Shown here: positions 7,366 through 17,102 of the stretch, piece by piece
How positions within the stretch are numbered: the stretch's first letter is position 1
How the letters are laid out: every line of letters begins with the position of its first letter
DNA from: an uncultured Lachnospiraceae bacterium
GTDB taxonomy: Bacteria > Bacillota > Clostridia > Lachnospirales > Lachnospiraceae
Assembly (NCBI GenBank): GCA_946403075.1
Contig: CAMIYN010000020.1
Coordinates: 1-36,148 of the forward strand
Direction of reading: 5' to 3'
Length of the DNA: 36,148 bases
The notes under the pieces: generated by a model
Databases searched by the model: none
The model's input: only the letters and a program-made list of their open reading frames with translations
What the model was told of the DNA's origin: nothing
Made by a program: the position numbers and the translations under genes

Positions 7366-9963
7366 TTACAAAATTTTATTATTTACTTGTAAAAATACTC
7401 CATCTGCATTTGCTAAAACTTCTACTTCATCTCCATCTTTTATATTATCCAAAACTATATTTTTTGCAACTAAGTTTTCAATGGTTTTTTGAATATATCT
7501 CTTTAATGGTCTTGCTCCAAAATTTGCATCATATCCATTATCAACGACATATTCTTTTGCATTTTCTGATAAGACTATTTTGATTTTTTTATCTAAAAGT
7601 CTATTATTTATATCATCAACTGTGAGTTTTACAATATTCCCAATACTCTCTCTACTCAAAGGTTTAAACATAATTATCTCATCAAGTCTATTTAAAAATT
7701 CAGGTCTAAAATGTGATTTTAAAATTTCATTAATATTATTTTCTACATTATCTTTAAATTCACCATTTTCTTTTATTCCATCTAATATAATATCTGAACC
7801 TATATTTGATGTGAGTATGATTATTGTATTTTTAAAATCCACAGTTCTACCTTGTGAATCAGTAATCCTACCATCATCAAGAACTTGAAGTAAAACATTA
7901 AATACATCAGGGTGGGCTTTCTCAACTTCATCAAAAAGAACTACACTATAAGGTTTTCTCCTAACGGCCTCTGTCAAATATCCACCTTCATCAAATCCTA
8001 CATATCCAGGAGGTGCCCCTATTAATTTTGAAACTGAATGCTTTTCCATATACTCAGACATATCTATTCTTATCATCATATTTTCATCATCAAATAAATT
8101 ATAAGCCAAAGTTTTTGCAAGTTCTGTTTTTCCTACACCAGTAGGACCTAAAAATAAGAATGATCCTATAGGTTTAGTAGCATCTTTTATGCCTGCTTTA
8201 TTTCTTATTATACTATCTACCACTCTATCTACTGCATCATCTTGACCGAGTATTCTTGTTTTAATACTATCAGATAAATTTAATAATTTATCTCTATCTG
8301 AACTTGTTAGTTTTGAAATAGGTATCCCAGTCCACTTACTAACAATTTTTGATATTTGTTCTTCTGTTACTTTATTTTCTACGAAGTTTAATTTTTTTTC
8401 ATTGATTTCATTTTCTTTTTTTTCTAATTCCTGTGTTAATTGTGGTAATTCCTGATATTTATATTTTGCTGCCTCTTCATAATTAGCAGAATTTTCTGCT
8501 CTCTCTATATTTGATTTAACTTTATCTATTTTTTCTTTTATAATATTTAATTCGTCGACTTTTCTCTTTTCATCATTCCATATAGCAATCATTTTATGAT
8601 ATGCATCTTTTAATTCTGCTAGTTCTTTTTGTAATTCTATAAGCCTATCTTTTGATGATTTATCTTCTTCTTTTTTTAATGCCAATTCTTCTATTTCAAG
8701 TTGCATTATTTTTCTTCTCTTATCATCTAAATCCTGTGGCATACTATCAAGCTCTGTTTTTATCATAGCACAAGCTTCATCAATTAAATCAATAGCCTTA
8801 TCTGGTAAAAATCTATCTGATATATATCTACTTGACAGTTTTGCAGCTGCTATCAATGCACTATCAGTAATTTTTACACCATGATACATTTCATATCTCT
8901 CTTTTAACCCTCTAAGTATTGATATTGTGTCTTCTATATTTGGTTCATCAACTAATACTGGTTGAAATCTTCTCTCAAGTGCTTTGTCTTTTTCTATATA
9001 TAGTCTGTATTCATTTAATGTAGTAGCACCTATGCAGTGTAATTCACCTCTTGCAAGCATTGGTTTTAACATATTCCCTGCATCCATTGCACCCTCAGTT
9101 TTCCCTGCTCCAACTATTGTGTGTATCTCATCTATAAATAAAATTATCTCTCCATCTGATTTTTTTACTTCATCAAGCACTGCTTTTAATCTCTCTTCAA
9201 ATTCACCTCTATACTTCGCTCCTGCAACTAATGAACTCATATCAAGTGCAAATATTTTTTTATCTTTTAATGTATTTGGGACATCCCCTTTTACAATTCT
9301 CTGTGCAAGTCCTTCTACCACTGCAGTTTTACCTACACCAGGTTCTCCTATGAGACAAGGATTATTTTTTGATTTCCTACTTAAAATCCTTATGGTATTT
9401 CTTATCTCTTGGTCTCTACCTATAACAGGGTCTAATTTTCTATTCCTTGCCCTTTCAACCAAATCATAACCATATTTATTTAAAGTGTCATAAGTTGATT
9501 CTGGTTCATCTGTTGTAACATTTTTATTCCCTCTAATCGTTGATAGTGCCTTTAAAAAGTCCTCTTTTTTTATATTAAACTTAGCAAATAATTCTTTTAT
9601 ATCTTTATCTTGATAGTCAAATAGACCAATAAATAGATGTTCTACTGATACATATTCATCACCCATTTTTTTTGCTATATCATCGACATTTATGAGTAAT
9701 TTATTTAAATCATTAGAAAACACAATATTTATATTCCCTTGTGCTTTTGGTAATTGATTTATATTTTTATCTATATCTATCATTAAACTTTTTGTATCTA
9801 TACCCATTTTAGTGAGCAAATTTTTAATCAAACTATCATCAAGTTTTAATAAAACATCTAAAATATGGATTTGGAGTATTTGTGGATTTCCATTATTTAT
9901 AGCAGTCTTTTGGCACTCTTCTAATGCTTTAATACTATTTTTTGTAAATTTTTGAATATTCAT
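7366..9963 (-). CDS. clpB: ClpB protein disaggregase (Hsp100)
   Basis: A protein of about 865 residues with the ClpB plan: Clp-N repeats (about 1-145), AAA-1 with Walker A GEPGVGKT, a long charged coiled-coil middle domain (about 400-520) that separates ClpB from ClpA/ClpC, and AAA-2 with Walker A GPTGVGKT and sensor/Clp C-terminal region. It unfolds aggregated proteins with DnaK in the cytoplasm. The frame is open to 9999, but the ATG at 9961-9963 follows a perfect GGAGGTGAAAGTT ribosome binding site and gives the usual N-terminus (MNIQKFT). A near-perfect CIRCE operator overlaps its promoter, so HrcA repression is predicted. Confidence 0.96.
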   Translation of the reverse strand: MNIQKFTKNSIKALEECQKTAINNGNPQILQIHILDVLLKLDDSLIKNLLTKMGIDTKSLMIDIDKNINQLPKAQGNINIVFSNDLNKLLINVDDIAKKMGDEYVSVEHLFIGLFDYQDKDIKELFAKFNIKKEDFLKALSTIRGNKNVTTDEPESTYDTLNKYGYDLVERARNRKLDPVIGRDQEIRNTIRILSRKSKNNPCLIGEPGVGKTAVVEGLAQRIVKGDVPNTLKDKKIFALDMSSLVAGAKYRGEFEERLKAVLDEVKKSDGEIILFIDEIHTIVGAGKTEGAMDAGNMLKPMLARGELHCIGATTLNEYRLYIEKDKALERRFQPVLVDEPNIEDTISILRGLKERYEMYHGVKITDSALIAAAKLSSRYISDRFLPDKAIDLIDEACAMIKTELDSMPQDLDDKRRKIMQLEIEELALKKEEDKSSKDRLIELQKELAELKDAYHKMIAIWNDEKRKVDELNIIKEKIDKVKSNIERAENSANYEEAAKYKYQELPQLTQELEKKENEINEKKLNFVENKVTEEQISKIVSKWTGIPISKLTSSDRDKLLNLSDSIKTRILGQDDAVDRVVDSIIRNKAGIKDATKPIGSFLFLGPTGVGKTELAKTLAYNLFDDENMMIRIDMSEYMEKHSVSKLIGAPPGYVGFDEGGYLTEAVRRKPYSVVLFDEVEKAHPDVFNVLLQVLDDGRITDSQGRTVDFKNTIIILTSNIGSDIILDGIKENGEFKDNVENNINEILKSHFRPEFLNRLDEIIMFKPLSRESIGNIVKLTVDDINNRLLDKKIKIVLSENAKEYVVDNGYDANFGARPLKRYIQKTIENLVAKNIVLDNIKDGDEVEVLANADGVFLQVNNKIL

Positions 9964-9987
9964 AACTTTCACCTCCTTACAAATAGC

Positions 9988-10016
9988 ATTATAACACACA
10001 TTGTTAGCACTGTCAA
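9988..10016 (-). promoter_or_regulatory. Consensus sigma-A promoter of clpB
   Basis: On the minus strand TTGACA (complement of 10011-10016) is followed after 17 bp by TATAAT (complement of 9988-9993), an exact consensus match. The -35 box lies inside the CIRCE inverted repeat, so a bound repressor would block RNA polymerase. Confidence 0.9.
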
Positions 10017-10030
10017 GTAGTGAGTGCTAA
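10004..10030. promoter_or_regulatory. CIRCE operator (HrcA binding site)
   Basis: TTAGCACTG (10004-10012), 9-bp spacer, GAGTGCTAA (10022-10030). This is the CIRCE consensus TTAGCACTC-N9-GAGTGCTAA with one mismatch. CIRCE is bound by HrcA, the repressor of class I heat-shock genes such as groESL and the dnaK operon. Confidence 0.95.
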
Positions 10031-10043
10031 TTGATTTTGAAAT

Positions 10044-10079
10044 ATAAATGCAATAACTTAACTATTTTATTGCATTTAT
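10044..10079 (-). terminator. Probable terminator of the recA-recX transcript
   Basis: A 13-bp perfect stem (10044-10056 with 10067-10079) and a 10-nt loop follow the recX stop. The downstream T run on the minus strand is weak, so termination may be incomplete. Confidence 0.5.
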
Positions 10080-10126
10080 GTTTAAAATGTTTCTATTTTA
10101 CAACTACACTAATTAGAAAAACTAAT

Positions 10127-10630
10127 TTATAACTCAACTCTCATAACAGAACTTATTGATTCGTAAGACAAACCCTTTCTTGCTAAATACCCATATAATT
10201 TGTTTTTTTCATCTCTATCCATATCACTATGAATTTCATAATAATTAGGACATTTCTTTAATAAAAATTTTTTTGCAATAGTTAAATCGTCAAATTCATC
10301 CATTAATTTATTTATTGCATTATCAATTATTTCTCTATTTACACCTTTTTCATATAATTTTGAAATTATTTGCTTTTTTGATTTAATATTTTTATTTATC
10401 TCTATAAATCTCTCTGTAAAAGCAATATCATCAATATATTTATGTTGTTTTAAAAAAACTATTGTTTTTTCAATTATATCATCAGGATATTTTTTTGACA
10501 TTTTAAGTCTTCGTCTCAACTGAAATTCAGTCTTTGGCGAATTTTCTATTATGTAAAAAGACCTCTCCCTGCAATTATTAAAAAGCCAATCTTCATTAGT
10601 TAGTTTTTTGGGATCTAAATTATAAGGCAT
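10127..10630 (-). CDS. recX: RecX, regulator of RecA
   Basis: A 167-residue, helix-rich, basic protein with the repeated three-helix pattern of RecX. The segment LRRRLKMSKKYPDDIIE followed by KHKYIDDIAFTERFI is typical, as is LYEKGVNREIIDNAI. RecX caps or disassembles RecA filaments and limits recombinase activity. Its ATG (10628-10630) overlaps the recA stop as TAATG, a strong sign of translational coupling and of co-regulation with recA. The length is slightly short for Gram-positive RecX (often 200 or more), but the core is complete. Confidence 0.88.
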   Translation of the reverse strand: MPYNLDPKKLTNEDWLFNNCRERSFYIIENSPKTEFQLRRRLKMSKKYPDDIIEKTIVFLKQHKYIDDIAFTERFIEINKNIKSKKQIISKLYEKGVNREIIDNAINKLMDEFDDLTIAKKFLLKKCPNYYEIHSDMDRDEKNKLYGYLARKGLSYESISSVMRVEL

Positions 10631-11736
10631 TAAATTTCTTCTTCATCGTCATCTGGAACTTCTGGGACATTTTTATCATATGGTTCGTTTTTTTCACTCA
10701 TCTCTTTTCTAAATTCTTCCCTTACCTTTTCATCTAGCTCTTTAAACAAATTTGGATTATCTTTTAAAAATTGTTTTGCATTTTCTCTACCTTGACCAAT
10801 TTTTTCTTTATTATATGTAATCCATGCCCCTGCTTTATCAACTATACCATAATTAATAGCAGTATCAAGCACATCCCCAACTCTCGATATACCTTCTCCA
10901 AACATAATATCAAATTCTGCTTCTTTAAATGGTGGAGCAACTTTATTCTTTACAACTTTTACTTTTACATGGTTTCCTACAACTTCACCACCTATTTTAA
11001 TTGATTCAACTCTCCTAACTTCAAGTCTAACTGATGAATAAAATTTTAGTGCTCTACCACCTGTTGTAGTTTCAGGGCTACCAAACATGACACCAATTTT
11101 TTCTCTCAATTGATTTATAAAAATAACTGTGCAATTAGATTTTGAAATAATCGCTGTTAGTTTTCTAAGGGCTTGAGACATAAGTCTTGCTTGCATTCCC
11201 ATCACACTATCTCCCATATCTCCATCAATTTCTGCTTGTGGGACTAGTGCTGCAACAGAGTCAACTACAATTAAATCAACCGCACCACTTCTAACCATAG
11301 TTTCACATATTTCAAGTGCTTGCTCTCCACTATCAGGTTGAGAAATATATAAATGGTCAATATCTACACCTATGCTCTTTGCATAGACTGGGTCAAGTGC
11401 ATGCTCTGCATCAATAAATGCAGCAATCCCTCCTCTCTCTTGAACTGCTGCTACCATATGAAGAGTGACTGTTGTCTTTCCTGAGCTCTCAGGTCCATAA
11501 ACTTCAACTACTCTTCCTCTCGGTATGCCACCTATACCAAGTGCTATGTCAAGTGATATGCTTCCAGTAGGGATTGCCTCAACATTCAAATTAACAAGTG
11601 AATCTCCAAGTTTCATAACCGAGCCTTTACCAAATTTTTTTTCAATCTGCGATAATGCAGAATCAAGTGTTTTTAATTTTTCTTCCCTATTTTCACTATT
11701 TACTTTTTGAACTGGTTCTTTACTACTCTTTGCCAT
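10630..11736 (-). CDS. recA: RecA recombinase
   Basis: A 368-residue RecA with Walker [10 protein letters not shown], the L1/L2 DNA-binding region (including [14 protein letters not shown]) and an acidic C-terminal tail (DDDEEEI) that modulates activity. It forms filaments on single-stranded DNA and drives homologous recombination and SOS induction. The ATG at 11734-11736 is preceded by AAGGAG at good spacing. recX follows with overlapping stop and start. I saw no clear Gram-positive LexA box (GAAC-N4-GTTC type) just upstream; instead a GC-rich repeat unit abuts a TATAAT box. Confidence 0.98.
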   Translation of the reverse strand: MAKSSKEPVQKVNSENREEKLKTLDSALSQIEKKFGKGSVMKLGDSLVNLNVEAIPTGSISLDIALGIGGIPRGRVVEVYGPESSGKTTVTLHMVAAVQERGGIAAFIDAEHALDPVYAKSIGVDIDHLYISQPDSGEQALEICETMVRSGAVDLIVVDSVAALVPQAEIDGDMGDSVMGMQARLMSQALRKLTAIISKSNCTVIFINQLREKIGVMFGSPETTTGGRALKFYSSVRLEVRRVESIKIGGEVVGNHVKVKVVKNKVAPPFKEAEFDIMFGEGISRVGDVLDTAINYGIVDKAGAWITYNKEKIGQGRENAKQFLKDNPNLFKELDEKVREEFRKEMSEKNEPYDKNVPEVPDDDEEEI

Positions 11737-11777
11737 AAAAAATCTCCTTATATAATATTATTTGTTATTTTATTAAA

Positions 11778-11783
11778 TTATAT
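11778..11783 (-). promoter_or_regulatory. Possible recA -10 box next to a repeat unit
   Basis: TATAAT on the minus strand, 42 bp upstream of the recA ATG. The bases 17 bp further upstream (GGGCTC) belong to the GC-rich repeat and do not resemble a -35 box, so the promoter may use an activator or another element. Confidence 0.35.
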
Positions 11784-11810
11784 CGTGGGTGAAACGGTGC
11801 GAGCCCTTAC
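11784..11810. repeat. Degenerate copy of the GC-rich dispersed repeat
   Basis: On the minus strand it reads GGGCTCGCACCGTTTCACCC, a diverged form of the core seen elsewhere in the window (GGGCTCG...CTTCGCCCCTAC). It lies in the upstream region of recA. Confidence 0.5.
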
Positions 11811-12002
11811 CCTTATTTTAATTATAAAATAACAATATTAAAATTTCAAATGATTTTAATTTATATTTAAATTAGTAAAAAAATTATTAAAGTGTTTTTT
11901 AGGTTTTATATATGAAATAGCACTTATGATTATTTTAAAATGGTATATATTAATGAATTTTATTAAATGATTTAATTTATATTTTACAATATTAAGCATA
12001 TT

Positions 12003-12211
12003 GCGGCGGGCTCGCTTAGGGCTCCCAATGGTTCGCCCCTACGGTTACTTGGTTCGCCACTATGGTTATCGCTACTGTCTTGCAAGCGGGCTCGTGGTAC
12101 TTCGCCCCTACAGTTATTTGGTTCGCCACTATAGTTAACTCTACTGTCTTGCAAGCGGGCTCGCAATGCTTCGCCCCTACGGCCCCTACAAATTGGGTTC
12201 GCCACTACTAT
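12003..12211. repeat. GC-rich tandem repeat block, about 2.7 units of 69-80 bp
   Basis: GCGGGCTCG recurs at 12006, 12086 and 12155. Each is followed by a CGCCCCTAC core and, after about 18 bp, by GGTTCGCCACTA; TACTGTCTTGCAAG joins the units. The block is much richer in GC than its surroundings. The same core and the CTCTACT-TCTTGC linker recur downstream of asnS, so this is a dispersed family similar to REP-like palindromic repeats of clostridia. No transposase is nearby. Confidence 0.85.
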
Positions 12212-12450
12212 TAATTATAACAAAATATTTTAAAAATATAATTATCTAATTTAAACAATATCAAAATTTAAACAATATTTCATCTTAATAAAATCAAATT
12301 TAAAAATATTTTAAAATGCCTATGTCTATATTAAAAAAATAGATAATTATTTGACAATCTCACATCATTTAAAGTATTCACATTGTAAAGTAAAGAACAT
12401 ATTATTCATTACTTAAAAATTCATCAAATAAAATATGAAATGACAAACTA

Positions 12451-12480
12451 TATATTTAAAAATTTATATTTTTAAATATA
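12451..12480 (-). terminator. AT-only hairpin after ruvB
   Basis: TATATTTAAAAAT (12451-12463) pairs perfectly with ATTTTTAAATATA (12468-12480) around a TTAT loop, directly behind the ruvB stop at 12482. It contains no G or C, so terminator strength is doubtful. Confidence 0.4.
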
Positions 12481-12481
12481 T

Positions 12482-13507
12482 TTACAACTTATTAAATATG
12501 GTATTTTCAAATCCATCTCTATTCATATGCTTATATGCAATTTCTGTTGCCACTCTACCTTGTGAAGTTCTAACTATCAATCCTTTTATAATCAAAAATG
12601 GCTCTATTACATCTTCTATATTTCTGCTCTCTTCGCCAAGTGCCACTGCTATATTATCTATTCCAACAGGTCCACCTCTAAATTTATCAATTATAACTTC
12701 TAAATATTGTCTATCACTCACATCAAGCCCAAGAGTATCTATATCAAGTGAATTTAATGAATCGTTTGCAACTTCATAATTTATAAATGATTTATATTTT
12801 ATGTCTGCAAAATCTCTAACCCTCTTTAACAATCTATTTGCAAGTCTCGGGGTTCCTCTTGACCTCTTTGATATTTCAAAAGCTCCATCATCATCTATTT
12901 GTATATCTAAAACTTTTGCTGACCTCAAAACTATTTGTTTTAATTCTTCATCAGTATAAAATTCAAGTTTTGAAATTATACCAAATCTATCTCTAAGTGG
13001 TGCAGATATTTGTCCCACTCTTGTAGTAGCACCTACCAAAGTAAATTTTGGTAATTCTAATCTTATTGACCTTGTATTTGCATCTGTACCTATCAATATG
13101 TCTATACAAAAATCTTCCATTGCAGGATATAAAACTTCTTCTACTGGTTTTGTAAGCCTATGTATTTCATCAATAAATAAAACATCCCCAATAGATAAAT
13201 TGCTAAGGAGTTGTGCAAGGTCTGCAGGCTTTTCTATTGCAGGTCCTGATGTAATTTTAATATTTACACCTAACTCATTTGCTATAATATTTGCAAGTGT
13301 AGTTTTGCCAAGTCCTGGTGGACCATAAAACAAAGTATGATCTAATTGTTCTTTTCTTTTTTTTGAGGCTTCAATATAAATTGACAAATTATCTTTAATT
13401 TTTTCTTGACCTACATATTCATTTAGAAATTTGGGTCTAAGTGTTAAATCATCTTTTTTATCTTCACTATTTAAATTAAGATCTATTATTTTCTTTTTGA
13501 TTGGCAT
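12482..13507 (-). CDS. ruvB: RuvB, Holliday-junction branch-migration ATPase
   Basis: A 341-residue AAA+ motor with Walker [10 protein letters not shown], Walker B FIDEIH, the RuvB-specific [12 protein letters not shown] sensor stretch and the C-terminal winged-helix DNA-binding part (RTSQGRVAT). With RuvA it drives branch migration of Holliday junctions. It starts 6 bp after the ruvA stop and is the last gene of the yhaM-ruvA-ruvB group. Length is standard. Confidence 0.97.
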   Translation of the reverse strand: MPIKKKIIDLNLNSEDKKDDLTLRPKFLNEYVGQEKIKDNLSIYIEASKKRKEQLDHTLFYGPPGLGKTTLANIIANELGVNIKITSGPAIEKPADLAQLLSNLSIGDVLFIDEIHRLTKPVEEVLYPAMEDFCIDILIGTDANTRSIRLELPKFTLVGATTRVGQISAPLRDRFGIISKLEFYTDEELKQIVLRSAKVLDIQIDDDGAFEISKRSRGTPRLANRLLKRVRDFADIKYKSFINYEVANDSLNSLDIDTLGLDVSDRQYLEVIIDKFRGGPVGIDNIAVALGEESRNIEDVIEPFLIIKGLIVRTSQGRVATEIAYKHMNRDGFENTIFNKL

Positions 13508-13513
13508 AACAAC

Positions 13514-14116
13514 CTACTTTTTTAATATTAATTTTAGTAATTCATCAGCCGTAATATCTTTATCAAAATCAAATCCATTTACCAAATCAGTCGCTGCTTT
13601 CTTTTGATATCCAAGCACTACTAATGCTTCTATAACTTCACTTTTCACTTTTTTTACTTTTTCATCATTTTCATTATTAATTTTTGTAGTATCAATAGAA
13701 TCAGTCAAAACGAGTTTTTTAATTTTATCACTTAATTCTATTACAATCTTACTTGCAGTTTTTGTGCCTATACCTTGAATTGATGAGATTTTTTTGGTAT
13801 CAGCAGTTTTTATTGCTTTTATAGTATCCGTGAAACCAAGTGTAGAAATTATTGATAATGCACCTTTTGGGCCTACTCCATTTACTGTGATTAATAATAA
13901 AAAAACATTTCTATCGTCTTCATTTAAAAATCCATATAAACTTATATCATCTTCTTTTACAATCATATAAGTATATACTTTTATATCACAATTAATATCT
14001 GGCAAATTTCTAATATTTGATATAGGTATTAACATATCATAACCTATACCATTATTTTCAACGATTAATTGATTTCCTGCTAATCCTATATATTTACCAC
14101 AAATATAATTTATCAT
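13514..14116 (-). CDS. ruvA: RuvA, Holliday-junction binding protein
   Basis: A 200-residue protein with the three RuvA parts: an N-terminal OB fold (starting MINYICGKYIG), a helix-hairpin-helix region (LLITVNGVGPKGAL and SIQGIGTKTASKI) and a C-terminal RuvB-contacting domain (VIEALVVLGYQKKAA). RuvA tetramers hold the junction square-planar and recruit RuvB. The ATG overlaps the yhaM TGA as ATGA, indicating coupled translation. Confidence 0.95.
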   Translation of the reverse strand: MINYICGKYIGLAGNQLIVENNGIGYDMLIPISNIRNLPDINCDIKVYTYMIVKEDDISLYGFLNEDDRNVFLLLITVNGVGPKGALSIISTLGFTDTIKAIKTADTKKISSIQGIGTKTASKIVIELSDKIKKLVLTDSIDTTKINNENDEKVKKVKSEVIEALVVLGYQKKAATDLVNGFDFDKDITADELLKLILKK

Positions 14117-15060
14117 TTAGATGTCTCTCTAAAATTTGTATTTAAATATTTATTAAATCCAACATAAGAATTTTTATCTTTTTTATTATTTTCAATTCCT
14201 TCAAACATTATTTCTAATTTCGAATCAATATTGTCTGCCGCTGCCACAATTATAGCTTCTACGAGACTTGGAAGTTTTGGAGAGCCAAATTCTAACTGTC
14301 CGTGATGAGATAATATACAGTGTAAAACTTCTATTCTCTTTTTTTCATCAAACCCATCAATCTTTGATATTACATTTGAAACTATTTCATAGCTAATCAT
14401 AATATGCCCAAGCAGTTGTCCTTCATCTGAATATTCATTATTTGGATAATCAGTTAATTCATAAACTTTTCCTATATCGTGGCATAGAGCTGCAGTTTTT
14501 ACCAAATCCACATTTACACAAGGATAATTAGAAGCAATTTTTTCTGCTACCCTTGCAACACTCAAAGTGTGTTCTGCAAGTCCACCTATAAAACTATGAT
14601 GAACATTTTTAGCTCCTTGATGTCCGAAAAACTTTTTCCTAAATTCTGTATCATCTATAAAAATCTTTTTTAATAATAAATTATATTTTTCATTTTTTAC
14701 TGAATTAATAATTGCATCTAACTCATTTTTCATATCATCTATATTTCTTTTACTAACTACAAAATAATCAGATGCATTATATTCATTTTCTTTTGCAACT
14801 CTTAATCTTTCAATTTTTATTTGCAGATTACCATTGTATAATATTACATCTCCTGTAATCTCTACAAAAGAACCTATTTGGAAATCTTCTATTGATTGTG
14901 AATTAGTATCCCAAATCTTCCCATCGAGAGTTCCCGTCTTATCTTGGATAGAAATATTAAAATACTCTGAACCAAATTTTGAAGTCCCTTGAGTTTTATT
15001 TTTAACTAAATAAATACTTTTTACTTTGTCCCCATCTTGCATGGAACTAATATAAACCAT
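14113..15060 (-). CDS. yhaM: YhaM-type 3'-5' exoribonuclease (OB fold plus HD domain)
   Basis: A 315-residue protein with an N-terminal OB fold (about 10-95, including DKTGTLDGKIWD) and an HD phosphohydrolase domain. The metal ligands are visible as HHSFIGGLAEHTL, LCHDIGK and LSHHGQLEFG. This arrangement is that of YhaM, a Mn2+-dependent exonuclease that trims RNA 3' ends and also acts on single-stranded DNA. In Bacillus subtilis the gene sits beside yhaN and yhaO; here it is fused into an operon with ruvAB, while yhaO/yhaN lie 10 kb away. Its start is 6 bp after the permease stop, so it may be co-transcribed with the transporter genes. It ends with TGA. Confidence 0.9.
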   Translation of the reverse strand: MVYISSMQDGDKVKSIYLVKNKTQGTSKFGSEYFNISIQDKTGTLDGKIWDTNSQSIEDFQIGSFVEITGDVILYNGNLQIKIERLRVAKENEYNASDYFVVSKRNIDDMKNELDAIINSVKNEKYNLLLKKIFIDDTEFRKKFFGHQGAKNVHHSFIGGLAEHTLSVARVAEKIASNYPCVNVDLVKTAALCHDIGKVYELTDYPNNEYSDEGQLLGHIMISYEIVSNVISKIDGFDEKKRIEVLHCILSHHGQLEFGSPKLPSLVEAIIVAAADNIDSKLEIMFEGIENNKKDKNSYVGFNKYLNTNFRETSK

Positions 15061-15066
15061 ACTCTA

Positions 15067-16020
15067 CTACCTTTTCCCTTTATCAAATGGAATGCCTGAT
15101 GCCCTTGGTGCACTCGAATTTTTTGATGTAAATATGAGGACAACCAAAGTTGCTATATATGGTATCATTTTATATATATAATTTGGTATCTTTAAATCCA
15201 TAAGTATAGGTATACCTGAATAACTACTTGATATTGCCTTCATAAATCCAAAAAATAGTGAAGCAAGAAAAATATATTTAGGTTTCCACTGACCAAAAAT
15301 CAAAACTGCTAAAGCCAAAAATCCATAACCTGCAACTGTTGCATTAAAATTAGTTGATGTAGGAACTACAAAAACCAAACCACCAAGTCCACCAAGTGCT
15401 CCTGATATTATAACTCCCAAATACTGCATTTTATGAACATTTATACCTGCTGCATCGGCAGCTTGAGGATGTTCCCCACAAGCTCTAAGCCTTAGTCCAA
15501 ATCTTGTCTTATACAATACTATTGATGAAATTATAAGTATCAATATCCCTATATAAGTAGTTATATATGCATTTTTAAAAAACATATCACCTATTAATGG
15601 AATCTTTGATAAAAACGGAACCTCTACAATTAAAAAATCATTGGCAAAATTTACTTGTTGTGTTCCTTGTATTACTCTTGCTACAAATATCGCAAATGCT
15701 GGAGCAAACATATTGAGTGCAGTTCCTGAAATCGTTTGGTCTGCTCTCAAATTAATTGATGCTATGGCATGAAATATAGAAAAAATAATACCTGTTGTCA
15801 CTGCTATTAAGCAAGCAAGTATTAGTCTTGTATTTCCTGGAATTATTGCTTCTGTAAAATGCAAAAATAATATACTTATAAATGCACCCATACACATTAT
15901 TCCTTCAAGTGCTATATTTACAATGCCAGATCTCTCACTAAACATACCACCAAGTGCTGTTATCAGTAGAGGTATCATAAATAACATCATTTGTTGAATT
16001 AAAAAATATAAAATATTCAT
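15067..16020 (-). CDS. ABC transporter permease, nucleoside/BMP type (NupQ/YufQ-like)
   Basis: A 317-residue permease of the BPD_transp_2 (LivH/RbsC-like) fold with about nine membrane helices. The stretch GMFSERSGIVNIALEG near residue 25 and TRFGLRLRACGEHPQAA, the cytoplasmic coupling region, are typical of the second permease of BMP-dependent nucleoside importers. It pairs with the next gene's permease and the double ATPase to form the membrane part. Gap to the upstream permease gene is 11 bp. Confidence 0.9.
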   Translation of the reverse strand: MNILYFLIQQMMLFMIPLLITALGGMFSERSGIVNIALEGIMCMGAFISILFLHFTEAIIPGNTRLILACLIAVTTGIIFSIFHAIASINLRADQTISGTALNMFAPAFAIFVARVIQGTQQVNFANDFLIVEVPFLSKIPLIGDMFFKNAYITTYIGILILIISSIVLYKTRFGLRLRACGEHPQAADAAGINVHKMQYLGVIISGALGGLGGLVFVVPTSTNFNATVAGYGFLALAVLIFGQWKPKYIFLASLFFGFMKAISSSYSGIPILMDLKIPNYIYKMIPYIATLVVLIFTSKNSSAPRASGIPFDKGKR

Positions 16021-16031
16021 ATGTTAACCTC

Positions 16032-17102
16032 TTAACTTTTTAGTTTTTTTTGTTTTATTCTATCTATTATGTCTTTTACTAACAATGAAAATGCAGAAAA
16101 ATAAATTATTATTGCAATTATTATATCAATAATCTCTTTTGAGAACTGAAATAACTGCAAATAAAATCCTCCTGCAGTTAAATATGCAATAAATAGACCA
16201 GAAAAAATTATTGCAATAGGATTACTTAGACCCAAAAGTGCAACTGATATTCCATTAAATCCTTCACTTACTATTACATCTTTTACTTCGATATGTCTAC
16301 CTGTCCCTGATAATAAGATTATTCCTCCAGCTAAACCACAAATAGCTCCTGCTATTATCATTGAATAAACTATACTCTTATTTTCATTAATTCCTGCATA
16401 CTTACTTGCATTTTTATTAAATCCACAAGCTTTTAATTCATATCCAAAAGTTGTCTTTTCAAGTATTATGTAAATTATAACTGCTACTAATATAGCTATT
16501 AATATTCCAGAATTAACCGACGAACCTACAAAAATTTTATCAAGCCCAAGTTTTGGTATATTTGCTAGTTTTGGTATATCTCTTGACTCGTTTCTAAGTG
16601 AATTAAATAATAATTTATTTCCTTTTATCACCATATTTACCAAATATAGAGTTATATAATTTAACATTATTGATGTAATAACTTCATTTACATTAAAATA
16701 TGCTTTTAATACACCAGTTATGCCACCACATATTCCACCGAGTATTAAGGCAACCAAAAGTGCTACCACCCATTGAAAAGGCCCTAAAAAATCACAAGTT
16801 AGTCCTACACAGACTGCACCGAATGCTCCCATCAAAAATTGTCCCGAACCACCTATGTTAAACAATCCTGTCCTAAATGCAAATCCAACTGATACACCAC
16901 AGAGTATCAATGGAGTTGCATAGTATAGAACTTGTCCCACACCCTTTAACCCATGTGTCACAGGTCCTGTGAGAATTGTTGCAAAACCAAGAAGTGCTTT
17001 ATCACTATTGCAAATAAATAATATAATAAAACCTATAACCAACCCTGCAACTATCGCAAGCAGTGAAGATAATAATGGAACTATATCAATATTCTTTTTC
17101 AT
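16032..17102 (-). CDS. ABC transporter permease, nucleoside/BMP type (NupP/YufP-like)
   Basis: A 356-residue permease with about ten hydrophobic helices. Family landmarks are GFAFRTGLFNIGGSGQFLMG (about residue 78) and the coupling stretch TTFGYELKACGFNKNASKYAG. It forms a heterodimer with the downstream permease. Its ATG at 17102 touches the stop region of the ATPase gene (17102-17104), indicating tight coupling. Substrates of close families are purine nucleosides, but sugars and riboflavin are imported by related systems. Confidence 0.9.
   Translation of the reverse strand: MKKNIDIVPLLSSLLAIVAGLVIGFIILFICNSDKALLGFATILTGPVTHGLKGVGQVLYYATPLILCGVSVGFAFRTGLFNIGGSGQFLMGAFGAVCVGLTCDFLGPFQWVVALLVALILGGICGGITGVLKAYFNVNEVITSIMLNYITLYLVNMVIKGNKLLFNSLRNESRDIPKLANIPKLGLDKIFVGSSVNSGILIAILVAVIIYIILEKTTFGYELKACGFNKNASKYAGINENKSIVYSMIIAGAICGLAGGIILLSGTGRHIEVKDVIVSEGFNGISVALLGLSNPIAIIFSGLFIAYLTAGGFYLQLFQFSKEIIDIIIAIIIYFSAFSLLVKDIIDRIKQKKLKS

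Larger units (their letters stand above)
11737..12481. other. 745-bp non-coding region between recA and ruvB
   Basis: No convincing gene. It holds a recA -10-like box (11778-11783), a degenerate GC-rich repeat unit (11784-11810), two very AT-rich stretches (11820-11995 and 12216-12450), a GC-rich tandem block (12003-12211) and an AT-only hairpin at the ruvB end. A 73-codon open frame over the tandem block merely translates the repeat. Confidence 0.7.

Noticed and set aside
11984-12205. 73-codon open frame on the minus strand with repeated RARLQDS and SGEP
   Set aside because: It is only the translation of the GC-rich tandem repeat; there is no ribosome binding site and the repeat is non-coding elsewhere.
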